DNA of 64,000 nucleotides. Source: Coprinopsis marcescibilis (lineage: Eukaryota; Basidiomycota; Agaricomycetes; Agaricales; Psathyrellaceae). A program made the position numbers and the translations under genes. How positions within the stretch are numbered: the stretch's first letter is position 1; each line of letters opens with the position of its first letter. The notes under the pieces were generated by a model. The model was not told the DNA's origin and did not search any database. It saw only the letters and a program-made list of their open reading frames with translations. This document shows, piece after piece, positions 1 to 10,547 of the stretch. The stretch is from the NCBI GenBank assembly GCA_004369085.1, contig ML210181.1, positions 159,377 to 223,376 on the forward strand, written 5' to 3'.

Positions 1-850
1 ATAGTATTGATCTGCAGAGGTATTCTCAAGAGCAAGGATTGTCAAGCTGCAAGATGCTCAAATGTCCGTTGCTGAGCGGGACGTCCATCACAAGCAGAAT
101 ATACCAAACATTTACCAAAACATCAACAGTACGCCTTTTCTCCCAATTAGCAGGTGTACCATTACTCACACGGCTGGGACAGACGTTGCAGTCGACATCA
201 ACGAAGCCCTGCGACGTCTACCAGACCCGCTGGGGTCCTCTTGGGAACCAAGTCAGGCTTGTCTCTCTGGCACGCGTGTTTTGCATCTGGAGGAGATATC
301 CTCCTGGATACACAGCCTATCTGCGGAAGCCTTCATAGTCGCAAGCTCTGCTGGGAGCGGAAAGACCGCGATTGCAAACACTGTGTGCCAGGAGGCGCAC
401 ACGGATGGCCATCTGGTTGCAAGCTTCTTCTTCAAGCAGACGGGAGGACAGTCGACTTCGCGCAACATGATGGCAGCAATAATTCACGGACTATGTGCAA
501 TTAATGAGCAGGTCAGACGGTGTATTGGGGAAGCACTTTTCAAGGACATCACGTTGGCATATGCGCCCATCGATCGCCAATTCGAAGAGGTCATCCTCCC
601 TGCTTGCAAACTCCTCCCCCGGATGATCGACCGTTTGTCGTGACAATCGGTGGTCTCGATGAAGCTCGAGATGCCCTCCTTCTGAATCTCATACGTGATT
701 GTATCCCCCTCTCCTCCCCCTACCGTTCCGCTTTCTCCTCACCACTCGGCCCGAAAAGTCAATTCTGCAACATTTCGACCACCGCCAAATGTCTACTATG
801 GTACCGACCCAGGACAATAAACCTAATTACAAAAAAAAAAAAAGGCAGTC
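1..850 (+). pseudogene. NACHT P-loop NTPase relic (NLR-like), frameshifted
   Basis: From about base 62 one frame reads into a fungal NACHT start: CLSGTR, a Walker A-like loop SSAGSGKTAIAN near 346-381, then ASFFFKQ. That frame closes at about 643 just after a run of Cs near 612-620. The Walker B-like stretch FVVTIGGLDEA continues in the next frame from about 634, and the following TTRPEKSI segment (about 735-760) lies in the third frame. An A-run follows at 829-843. In the family this module binds nucleotide and drives oligomerisation in NLR-type self/non-self or incompatibility proteins. Two frame changes without good splice sites and no C-terminal repeats indicate a decayed copy. The 5' end may lie outside the window. 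An intact second NACHT gene sits at the opposite edge. Confidence 0.7.
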
Positions 851-898
851 ACCGTTGATGACGAGCCAACGATCCTGTCGCATCGAGCAGCCTCGCGA

Positions 899-1185
899 TA
901 GCGGAGGGAGCAAGGTCAGATTCGTATTTGAGAGTCTCAGCGCGTATTTACTACAAAATCTAATATAATCGTCCAATCCCACTACTACAACGTTAGCTGA
1001 GTATTCCGAAGATGAATATGAGCCCGAAGATTCAAGCCCCAAACGAACATGGAAATGAAAGAAAAAATAGCGGAGGGAGCAAGGTCGAATCTGCATTCAA
1101 GACTCTCGGCACGTATCTATCAAGTACATCCAGTGTGGCATAGCCACACATAATCTAATGTAATTGTCGATCCCACTACTGAACC
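899..1185. repeat. Imperfect tandem repeat, two units
   Basis: The unit starting at 899 (tagcggagggagcaaggtc) recurs at about 1069. Both units continue through matching blocks (gagtctc/gactctc, gcgtattta/acgtatcta, aatctaat, cccactact). The second unit carries about 30 extra bases that include a perfect hairpin, gtgtggc-ata-gccacac (1133-1149). The repeat lies between the NACHT relic and the next gene. No coding function is visible. Confidence 0.6.
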
Positions 1186-1326
1186 ACCATCCAGCGCTCT
1201 GCGCTCTGCAAGAGTGCGAGAGCTTTACCGTCCATACACCGGAATCTGTCGGACCGTCGGCAATCAAAGCAAGGTCTCGTCAAGGCGGGGACCAGCTTGA
1301 ACCTGAACAGCGATAATCCGACTACC

Positions 1327-2023
1327 ATGCAGCCAGATAGCAAAAGGGTGCTGACAGCAGCGGACGGGGACAGTCAGGCAGCCGACAACAAGTTACTCAC
1401 CAGGTATGACTACCCTATGCGGCCCGTTGCTCGAGATCCCTGTGCCAAATGCTGACATTCCCCAAGCACCCCTCTTGATCCCACATCGCAACTGGGGCAC
1501 TTCGGCGCTCGTGTTCGACCTTCAAGCTCTTCTGCGACTCGGACATTGGCCCTCGAAACTTCCCCTTCACCGGACACGCCGAAAAAGCGTAATCGCGCTG
1601 CCAGTGATTCCCCCAATGCTGATGGAATGCAGGTTGATGCCCTGACGAGCAAAGATGGATTCATCGAGTCTCTACGCGATAGATGGACATCTTGGAAGTG
1701 AGTACAAATCGGTGAAGGTCTTTCTTGCTGCCATACTCACACTAGTCAGAATATCAATCGAAGTAAAGGTGAACATCAACAATCAAGCAAACGTCGGACG
1801 ACAACCTACCAAATTGCTGCCTGCAGTTGCCTCGATCGTCATGCTCGCAGCTGGTCTCGCAATCGGTGTCGGAACGGCTAGATTTCTACGAACCACTGCC
1901 CTCAAACAAGCCACCCTCAAACAAACTGCAGTTTTTGACTACGTCGATAAACGCCAACGCTTGAGACGCGGCCAAGTCTCTCGAACCCGATGCCCCACCC
2001 GCCCCATTAAGCCATTGAAATGA
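1327..2023 (+). CDS. Small unrecognised protein with basic motif and C-terminal hydrophobic helix
   Basis: I do not recognise this gene. A coherent model starts at ATG 1327 (MQPDSKRVLTAADGD). A first intron opens with gtatga at about 1404 and ends ...ccccaag near 1466. A second exon carries a Ser/Thr-rich stretch, a basic motif PKKRNR (nuclear-signal-like) and ends SLRDRWTSWK. A second intron opens at gtgagt (about 1698). The last exon holds a hydrophobic helix (LLPAVASIVMLAAGLAIGVG, about 1812-1871) and a basic tail, stopping at 2021-2023. A single late helix suggests a tail-anchored membrane protein, but basic motif and helix point different ways. The second acceptor is ambiguous: two AGs are available and only one gives the helix frame. 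Confidence 0.45.
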
Positions 2024-3018
2024 GTTCTCGCGACCCATCTCGCGTTTTCGCCCTTCAAGTTGCTCGACTCAACCATCGTACCATCGTACCGTCTCGCACA
2101 TTGTTTACCAGTCATGCCGACTCGGATAGGCCAAACCGCCAAGGCGCCGAATTATCCCCATCCCTCCTCGCTTTCTTTCCGTTTTCGGCTGTCTTACACG
2201 CTACCAGTTGCTATATATCTTGCTGTATTTGCTGTAATCTTGCTCTTGTACCCTCCCGCATCATCTTTACTTAACATATATCACCCTGTGTATTAAACTA
2301 ACCCCCAATCTGTTATACGGTTTTGAAAGTCTCGGTCCACGGTGTTTTATTCCCTCCCACTGCAGGTATGTCCTTTTTCTCAACTTAAAGTTCGGAAATC
2401 AACAGTGTCATGATGTCCTTTACTATACGTGATGGTCATTAACATACAAGCGCAGGTAAAATTTTACCAGTAGGTGGTATGTGTATATTCTTATACCGTT
2501 CATCAACAGACTTACAGTAACTATTCTTTCAATACATGTGCAGGTATTTACTTATCAATAGCATCTCTTGCTGAAGTCATGTTGCTATTGTTACCTCTGG
2601 CTGACGCATTGTGATATACCCAGATATCACCTGGTCAGGCTCTTAACTTTTTGAACAGCCTTAATGTAACCTTACCATACTTTGCCATTTAAGCTCACAA
2701 TTATAATTAATTACCACAACTTGGCCAGTCCTGGCCTTGAATGATTTGATTTTTCCTTGCATGATCGTGGGAATCATGATGGCCCAGACGACCAGCCCTT
2801 ATCGGCTCTAAAAACGTTTCCTGATGCTATTCAACCCACGCGCATCTGGATATCCTCTGCCGATAGAACTCCCTAGAACTCCCAGAGAATTCTAACACAC
2901 TTATTCTTATTCATTATATCCTGTCGACACTTTCGGTCCTGTCAGCCCGTATGTCGAACCTGCATCAAATTCCTTTATATGGGCTATATGTTGGCTATTC
3001 TGTCTGTCACGGAGGATA
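2024..3018. other. AT-rich intergenic stretch, no supported gene
   Basis: Stops are dense in all frames and no family match was seen. It separates the end of the 1327-2023 gene from the 3' end of the minus-strand dehydrogenase. Confidence 0.5.
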
Positions 3019-4003
3019 TCACCACGGCGCAATCTGTCCATCGTAACACAGCAGCGATCTCACTTTATCCGCTGTGAGGTTCTTGGTCAACATGACTACC
3101 GCTTCAGCTGATTCTCTAGCAGTGATGTACGGCAAATCTGGAGTGGTGATCATCACGTATTCCTTTACCCCTTCTCCCATTTGTGTCCTGACCCAACCTG
3201 GAGCAGGCCTTACTGTCAACGTACGAGCCGATTCAAATCGTGACCCACCTGGGTGCACACAAGCCATCATGATCCCTTTGTCTGCCACGCTAGCCCCCCA
3301 CTTCAGCATCATCCTGGCAGTTTCGGCCAATCTGAATTAGCGACCACGGGACTGCTATTATTAAGTCTACGTCATGGCTCACATGTTCATCGCTGCTTTG
3401 GAAGCACAGTAGGCAGGGCTTAGTAAAGGCCACTTTCTCGACAATTCCAAGGACGACCCGGCCGACGACATGCACAAAACCGTTTTCTTCGCTGAACGTT
3501 CGATCAGCGGAAGGAAAGGTTTAATCAATCGGATAACATCGACGGTATATAGCTTGATTTCCTTCAGAAAAAGATCGAGGTCACTGCGGAGAAACATTAA
3601 GTATCAGTAAGGACTAAGCAACCTCAATGGACTTAGGAAAATTTGCTCACAGATCCTCGAAGGCGGTCAAGGGCTGAAGGTTCGTTCCGGCGTTGCTTAT
3701 GAAATGGTCCAACCCGTCGGGCAGCAGTGGTTCGATCTCCCTTGCAACCCTCTGCGCGTCTTCTGCGTTCGTTGTGTCCAGTTCGAGTACAACCAAACGG
3801 TCTTGGGTATACTTATCGCAGAGTTTCTGTAGCTCTGGTCGAGGCAGGTTTCGCGATGTCGCTACGACAAAATTGGACGGATCGCCAAGCTTGAATCGTT
3901 ATTACTCTCAAGGCCGTCTGGTAAAGTAAACGGGACTTACTAGAAACGTAACAATCCCAAGGCCTATGCCTCGACTTGATCCAGTAACCACCCAGCTGGG
4001 CAT
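3019..4003 (-). CDS. Short-chain dehydrogenase/reductase (SDR)
   Basis: NAD(P)-dependent oxidoreductase of the classical SDR fold; substrate unknown. Exon 1 (4003-3941) encodes MPSWVVTGSSRGIGLG, the TGxxxGxG cofactor loop. The next exon starts at 3889 and contains the LDTTNAEDAQ segment and HFISNAG (the NAG motif). A later exon has CMSSAGSS and the catalytic YCASK (Tyr-x-x-x-Lys) followed by AAMNM. Further on, VHPG and WVRTQMG are separated by a stop-free 51-base intron (3248-3198), and the protein ends YDGQIAPW. Introns are 51-60 bases with GT-AG ends. About 250 residues when spliced, normal for the family, and the Ser-Tyr-Lys active site is intact. The C-terminus resembles the CsgA/C-factor-like SDR subgroup. 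Confidence 0.85.
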
Positions 4004-5839
4004 GCCGCACTCAAGGGCAAGGCAGTGAGAGGATGTGACTGAAGGCAGAATCCGTTACTGCACTTACCCATAGCCACCTTAAATACTATATACCGCGAAT
4101 CTTTACAGGATGATGGCCATCTTCACGTTCATTCCCGGCAACAGAAGCAATTCGACGATATCATCATGAGCTCTATTCGCCTCGCAATCGTGACTGGCTC
4201 CCACTAACTACAGCAACCTTTCGGATCTTAATTTAGTGTGCACCATGGCCCATCTCGGAGACTGCAGCGTACGAACTGCTCCGTGATACCTTACTTTACT
4301 TGGTAGCGTAAATCTATTTGACAACTCGGCGAGGGCTTTGCAGACTTTTCCTCCTGAAGTTGCCATCGTGAATAAACATTGAAGTCGGAAACCGACTCTT
4401 CGATAACGTCCAAGACCTCGCATCGAAAAAGGTTCGACAGCTATCTGGATTAACAGGCCATTATTATCCCTTTCCCGTCACTAGTATAGCTTATATGGAT
4501 CTCAACAGCCCTGTTATTAGTTCCAAGTTATCGGGGTCTCGGATGTGCGGCTGCTGATTACAAGTTATTAAGCGCAGGCTTAGACACTATGGAAGCCAGA
4601 ATCAAAGCTTCTAGCGATCCGGACGAAGCGACAGACAATAAGCGCAGCCCAGAGCTCTTTCTGCGACACGGCGTCTGAGGATGGCTCAGTTCTTAGGGGG
4701 CTAATCATAGATTAGGTCTTAGAATGAAGAATGGAATGGGGTTGAAAGTGAACTTTGACTCTTCTTATAGGCCAACTGGGCATGGTACGATAATGCGCAT
4801 CAATAAAAGCATCATCATCATGTGTACGTTTGGTGTACGTAACTCAGCTCGCACGACAGTCAGTCACCCGGAACGGTCCTCAAAAGTTTTCGGAACATGC
4901 ACTGTCGCAACTTTCACTGTGACTTATGGTATCCTGCACGGAGTGCATACTAGCGTTTGGACCGACTAAACTAAGTCATCTGCCAACCTATGTACGAACA
5001 GAGTCCGAAGCAGTGGGATAGGAGTCAAATTTGAATCCCACGGGAATTGACGTAAGCATCAATGTTCTGATTTCTCAAGATTTCTCACCGCTCCTTCTTG
5101 AGTAGATTCGACAGCGTTTACAGTGTTTTGCATAATTGCAACTCGTTGATGTGACGCGGAAACTGCCGTGTCACGCTCCTGCCGCTCGGCACGGCTAGTT
5201 CTCACGCCAAGTGACGCTGCGAAATCTTGAGCCAACTGCCAGAACAGCGTCGAATCCGATTTCCAACAAATGAGACTCCGTCGGGGATGCGACGGGAAAC
5301 GCTTTGCTTGTTTACATACTTGAGCCAAATCTACAGCCTCCCCATCTCGGAGCGTCGAGGCTTTAGGGCTTTGACAATCACGCCCCAGAGCACACTGTAA
5401 CCAGCGCTGCTCCTCATTCTCCATTGTAACGCGTCAAAGGCCGTAGCTGATCACAGCAAAAAAAGTCCCATCTCCTCGGTGTAGTTTTGTTTCCACATAT
5501 GTGAGGGGGATGGAGGGCAGGGTAGGATAGGCCATTCTCCATACGCAAACTCAATATTTAGAAGTTTGAACCGTTGAACACGACTGTTCATTCAACGATG
5601 CAGTACAGGCCGAAGCGTGACATCAGTCACAAATGATGGCAACAATGGTTTGAATGAATTTCGTTGTGCAAGCCATTATGCAAAACACTGTAATGAATTC
5701 CACTCACATCTAAATCGACTCGACTGGTTAAATCCTTTTGCGCACGTTTTACGGTCAATTCATGGTATACCTGGTCTCATATACCTAGAACTGTACTTCT
5801 GTCTACTCGTAGCGCCCAAGCTACTAACAGCTGGAAGCA
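4004..5839. other. Intergenic stretch with only weak ORFs
   Basis: No gene could be supported. A 14-codon ORF at 4166-4207 on + reads MSSIRLAIVTGSH, which resembles an SDR N-terminus but stops at once. A minus-strand ORF at 5059-5424 (121 codons) has no recognisable motif and may be chance. Confidence 0.4.
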
Positions 5840-7772
5840 ATGTTCGTGGTCTCAAGATGTCAATTCAGGTTAGCGGGTGTAGCGCGTAGCCTGGTGCGAC
5901 ACTCACATAGCCTCGTTATCGGTAAGCTGAACTGTACAGATGTAGTTATCCTACTCTAAACCATAATTCTACAGACCAGAAAGAGATGTTCTCAGTAACA
6001 CAGGTACGTTGGCTGTACAACGAAGAGAAACGTAGGTGCACTACCGTCAGCAACTGTGCGTCCCAACTCACGAATATCTTGAAGAGAGAGCTGTTCGCTA
6101 CGTCCCATTCAACATTCAAGCCCTCGTCGACGTCGGGTTGGACGTTGCTGACGCAGACGAGTGTGTTTCTCTGCGGAAGATTTCAGACGGTCGGTCTTAA
6201 ATTGTCTTTATCTCCCCGTTTATGCCTTCAACCATCTCTCAGGAGTGTCCGGTCGAGCTTTTGAACTCAAGTTTGACAATGGAGCTGAGCTCGTTGCAAA
6301 GATACCCTACCCAACAGCCGGTCCCAAGCACCTCGCGACAGCAAGCGAGGTAGCAACCATGGATTTTGTCCGCACTGAGCTTGGGCTGCCCGTTCCTATT
6401 GTGCGAGCATGGTCCTCCATACCTGAATCAACACCTGTTGGGGCTGAATACATCATGTGGGATAAGATTCCTGGCGCTCCGTTGTCTACATTGGACCAAA
6501 TTGGTGCTGCACTTCCATTGGAGCAGGATCCTTTTACCAGCAAGCAGGTTCTTTCCGGCATGCAGCGTGTCGAATCAAAGCTATACAATTTCTCATTCTC
6601 CTACATTGGCAGCATATATTACAAGCAGGACGTGCCGGAAATACATCGGCGCCCTCTGAGTAGGTATGTTACCAATCCCAACATGGAGCGCTTTTGCATT
6701 GGGCCCTCTGTCGACGTGGAATTTTGGAGATCAGGAAGAGCCGCTCTCCCTGTCGATCGCGGGCCATGTGCGTGGGTTAGATGCGCTACGTTCAACCTAC
6801 ACACACTTATCAGTTCTATAGGGTCGACTAAACACTCCTGTTACAAGGCACTCCTTGACTTGGCACGATCCTCTTTGGATATTGCAAAATCTGACCCCTC
6901 GATGCACCAGCAGTACTCCGCCATTCTTTCCAACTACGAGGAGATACTATCTTATCTTGCCGACCCAGAGGGTCAAGCAAACATACTCTGGCACGAGTTA
7001 CCTGCCTCCGCCATCATTGTTGACCACACCAGTACACCAAGCAGCTTTTCAGGCGTCGTAAACTGGAGGAACCTCACAGTGTTGCCATATTTCATCCCAC
7101 TATCCGAGCCTAATGTCTACTTCCGGTTTCCGCATCCTCTCATTGACGAATCCGATCCAGATAATCCGCGGATATCTGAAGAGCTCGACAAGGATCACGA
7201 TGACTCCACTGGGCGGATTGTACAGCTGGCGTTACGAAATGCATTGCGCGCAAAGCAACATCGAGACCATGTTAGCAAAACCGACCCGAAGCTCGCCCGC
7301 GATATCTTCTCGGGTCGTGACACCGAAGATGCAAGTTCAATCCAAGCCTTGAGGGAGCTCTCCGCCTTCTCGGAGGCAGTTACACACCACGACGGTGAAG
7401 GCGCATTGTCTGCGCTCCGCATGGCCCTTTTCGTGTCGAAGGGAATTTACGGCCGGGATGTCGGACCCCGAGCTCTTGAAGAGTGGCCTCTCCCAGACAT
7501 TGAAAAGGAAGAGTTGGTGAAAAGTGTACGGGAGCTACTTCTACTTCGCCAACGCATTCAACTCGAATCGGATATGTTCGCCCAAATAGGAGTTTCTGCC
7601 AAAGCTGATGATGGTACCACAGGCAGACTATGAAGCGGCGGTCACCGCAATGGAAGGTTTGCGGGCTCAGCTCACCGAAGAACTAGAAACCCCGGAAGAT
7701 AGGGAGTGTTTCGAGAAGGTGTGGCCATTCCGGGAAGGTAAACTTGCATTGAGCGCCGAGTCGTGTCATTGA
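5840..7772 (+). CDS. AIM9-like phosphotransferase-fold protein, catalytic residues lost and 3' frameshift
   Basis: Exon 1 (5840-5921) encodes a basic, Ser/Arg-rich leader typical of mitochondrial targeting. Exons then start at 5975 (MFSVTQVRWLYNEEK), 6085 (RAVRYVPFNIQALVDVG) and 6243 (FELKFDNGAELVAKIPYP), joined by GT-AG introns in consistent phase. This order matches the fungal AIM9/aminoglycoside-phosphotransferase-like family, including the later YKQDV and FCIGPSVD-FW segments. Family members carry H-x-D-L-H-x-x-N at the catalytic loop; here it reads HELPASAI (from 6992). The metal-binding DW reads NW (7058-7066). Near 7625 the frame stops, while the next frame continues with family-like sequence (ADYEAAVTAMEGL to FEKVWPF) to a stop at 7772, so a one-base frameshift or sequencing error is likely. 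Probably a pseudokinase or decaying gene. Confidence 0.75.
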
Positions 7773-8188
7773 CAATCGTCATATACGGCCTTTACTACTT
7801 GGCCATTTGGTTATTTAAATTAACGATATATTACTACTTACACACTCAATTACGACTTGTTTGTTTCTGCAGCCTAGGGTTAGGATATCTTGAGGTTGCA
7901 TAGTTCTCTCGCCGTCAAGAAAACCAAATTCATTTCCAGTGGGGTTGAGTTAGTCACGCACCCCAGGGACAATTTCGCAGGGCATCAATGATCAATACAT
8001 CTGGGTACTTATACGCAATGTGTATTACACCCAGGCTCCTGGATTCAATTATTTCCCAGGTATTGTGCTGCGGAAAGGCAAAACCCCATAAAAGCGAAAT
8101 GATCTGCTGGCAAGGTATATAGTAGACCCATCATACCCTTGCCTCCATTCATTCAACTCATTCAAGCTGTGGGAGACTACCATTCGGC
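7773..8188 (+). promoter_or_regulatory. Intergenic region holding the MpaB-like copy 1 promoter
   Basis: A 416-base gap with no ORF. A TATA-like gtatata lies at 8115-8121, about 70 bases before the ATG at 8189, followed by a pyrimidine-rich stretch typical of fungal promoters. Confidence 0.45.
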
Positions 8189-10166
8189 ATGTTATTCAAA
8201 GAGGTAGCTCTGCTAGTACTCCAGTCACGACATGCACTTATACTTTGGGCGGGCAAGTTCAAGTTGCAGCTATTTCTACAGCCAGCTAGTGTTGCTATAG
8301 TTGCCTGCTTCGTTGTCGGATATCTAGGTCTCGTCCAACTGCGACGATGGCAGCACTATCACAGGGTTCATGCAAAATATCAAAAGAAGTACGAGGATGG
8401 GGAACTGACACCGGATGAGGCCCAAAAGGTCATGGAGCTCAGTGCAACGTACGACATGCCAGTCGTCGTGTACATCGGCGTTGTGGTGGGAGCCATTCAA
8501 GTTTACTGTATTGTGAGCGAAATAATGGGGCACTTTATCTCATGCATTAATCCAACCTTGACAGCCGTCTATCTCCAAGCTATTGGTCTCTACCAAGCAA
8601 CTGGGCAACATAGAGAACGTTGGAAGGCGATACGCAGATGTAGGTGGCCCTTGCTTGAACACTCGAAATGCATTGGCAAATCTTATAAAATTGAAATCAA
8701 CTCGCAGATGGAGATCCTCATTGGTGAGTTCGCAGAATCCCTTCTGGGTCGTTCGGGCGAGTCATTCCATAATTACTCACTCCGTGACACCGGCTATCAG
8801 ATACTTTTCTTTACTGCCCCCTTAGTGGATTCCGTGACATCTCTCAAAGGGTGGACAAAGATCCACCTGCGGAGGATCCGAGGGCGAATATCTCCATCGC
8901 CAGGGTGAACTTCTTACATAGCCGTTACAAGATCGTGAGCTTAGGCGCTTATTTTCCTGGCGCGAAATTGACTCATTTCTGCTAGGCAAATGATGACTAC
9001 TTATGGACTCTGTATTGCTCCATTATAGGTCCAATTGTACGGTCCCGAGTCCCGACTCGAATGCGCAGGCGCTCACAACTGACTTGATCCCACATAACAG
9101 GACTCGGTGAACCTCTATGGTTGGCGAAACCTCTCTCCGATGGAGAGAGACTCCCGATTCATTGTATGGGCTGAGGTTGCAAGGCGGATGGGTATCAAGG
9201 ATCTTCCTGCGAGTCTTGATGATCTCATTGCGTGGGCTAACGTGTGTTACACTTACTAAGAGGGAAATTGGATCGCTGAATGTCACTTCACAGGCCTACG
9301 AGGAGGAACGAATAGTCCCATCCAAAGCAAATTACATAGTCACCAAGAACACAATTGACGATGCTGTTGTTTCCATCCCCAGGATCCTTGGTCTACGCAG
9401 CCTTGTGGAGGGGGTTTTCATTTGCTTATTGGGCGACCGTATTCGAGGGGCTATGATGTAAGTCCGAACAGAGCTCTCATTCAACGGTAGTTTGAATATC
9501 TGATCCCTGCGCTATGCTTCTGTAGGCTACCAGCTCAGCCATGGTACATTCATGCATTTGTGAAATTGGTCATGTTCATTACGACCTTCTCGCAACGGTG
9601 GCTTCTTCTCCCTCGTTCTCAACCTGATTATCCAACAATTCACGTCAACATACCTCAGCAATCTTTCTCAAAGCGGGCACATACTACAGCGTAAGTTTAT
9701 GCTACTCGCTCAAAAGACTGCATTATACATCGTATTTTTCCCCTCTCAGGTCTCGCTTTAAGCCCTGGTATAAGCCAGAGTCGACGGGCTTCCAGAACGT
9801 CATTGACCGGCTCCATGTCAAGATGGGGTTCACTGAGACCGTGCCTTCCAAGCAGTGCGTACCCCATCGTATACCCTTTGAGGTGGCCGATCCATAATCT
9901 ATGGTGTGAATACAGATATAAAAGCGAGGGCTACAGGCTGGAGGAACTGGTATGTGATCTCATACTCTTTTAGAGATGTAATTTTGACGGAGTGCAATCG
10001 CCACTAGGGGCCAGTGCAATTCGAGAAACGTAAGTATTCATAACTTTTTGTGTGGTCTCGACTCTCGACTCAAATGTCTCTCCCAGTTGGACAAGAGGAT
10101 GTATTTAAGGACGCAGAAAGGATTCAAGGGTGCCCTATTCCGAGTTACTACTGGCACCGAGAGTAG
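8189..10166 (+). CDS. MpaB/rubber-oxygenase-like protein, copy 1
   Basis: Belongs to the ER-bound oxygenase MpaB / latex-clearing protein family (DUF2236). Known members oxidatively cleave isoprenoid chains; the substrate here is unknown. Exon 1 (8189-8512) gives an N-terminal membrane helix (SVAIVACFVVGYLGLVQL), then RRWQHYHRVHAKYQKKYEDG and LTPDEAQKVMELSATYDMP. Later exons carry the family blocks PSISKLL, RRYADTEILI, CPLSGFRDIS, ARVNFLHSRYKI, YGWRNLSPMERDS, MGIKDLPASLDDL, VPSKANYIV, WLLLPRSQP, SRFKPWYKPESTG, YKSEGYRLEELGP and, at the end, ERIQGCPIPSYYWHRE. The frame survives all introns, so it looks intact. Three paralogs lie at 40-51 kb. It is more diverged than copies 2 and 3, for example ISIARVN where they have ARMN. 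Confidence 0.85.
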
Positions 10167-10547
10167 TCCTAGTAGGTGAGACTGTAGTAGAAACATTCCA
10201 GCTGTTACAAGGTCCCTAGATTTAGATGGAGATTTTCTATTTTTCTTGTCTCGTAAAAGTAGAGCATTCTCAACGATTGTAAGCTTGAAGCTAGACACAT
10301 GGTCAATGTGTTCTCAACCTTCAGCTGATAAGCGCCGCCAAGCCGCGGTCCTATCAAATGACGTTGTTCTTGTCCTCAAATTCATACTCTATCGCCAGCT
10401 CTTCAGGGATCTGCAAGTACACTGTACAGTACAAGTATGAAGCAGCCTGAAGTGCCACATGATCGCCTTGAAGCACAAGCACCAAGATTGATAAGACTGA
10501 TCAATATTGATCACTTGTCATCATCTCTCTCATTTCAAACCACCATC

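Noticed and set aside
5020..5045. A tRNA T-loop-like string (tcaaatttgaatccca)
   Set aside because: No matching acceptor stem, D-arm or anticodon arm could be placed around it.
7616..7626. A 9-base gtaccacag micro-intron in the AIM9-like gene
   Set aside because: Nine bases is far below a spliceable size and, being a multiple of three, would not correct the frame.
3019..10166. A biosynthetic gene cluster made of the SDR, AIM9-like and MpaB-like copy 1 genes
   Set aside because: No terpene, polyketide or peptide synthase and no P450 in reach; adjacency alone is not enough.
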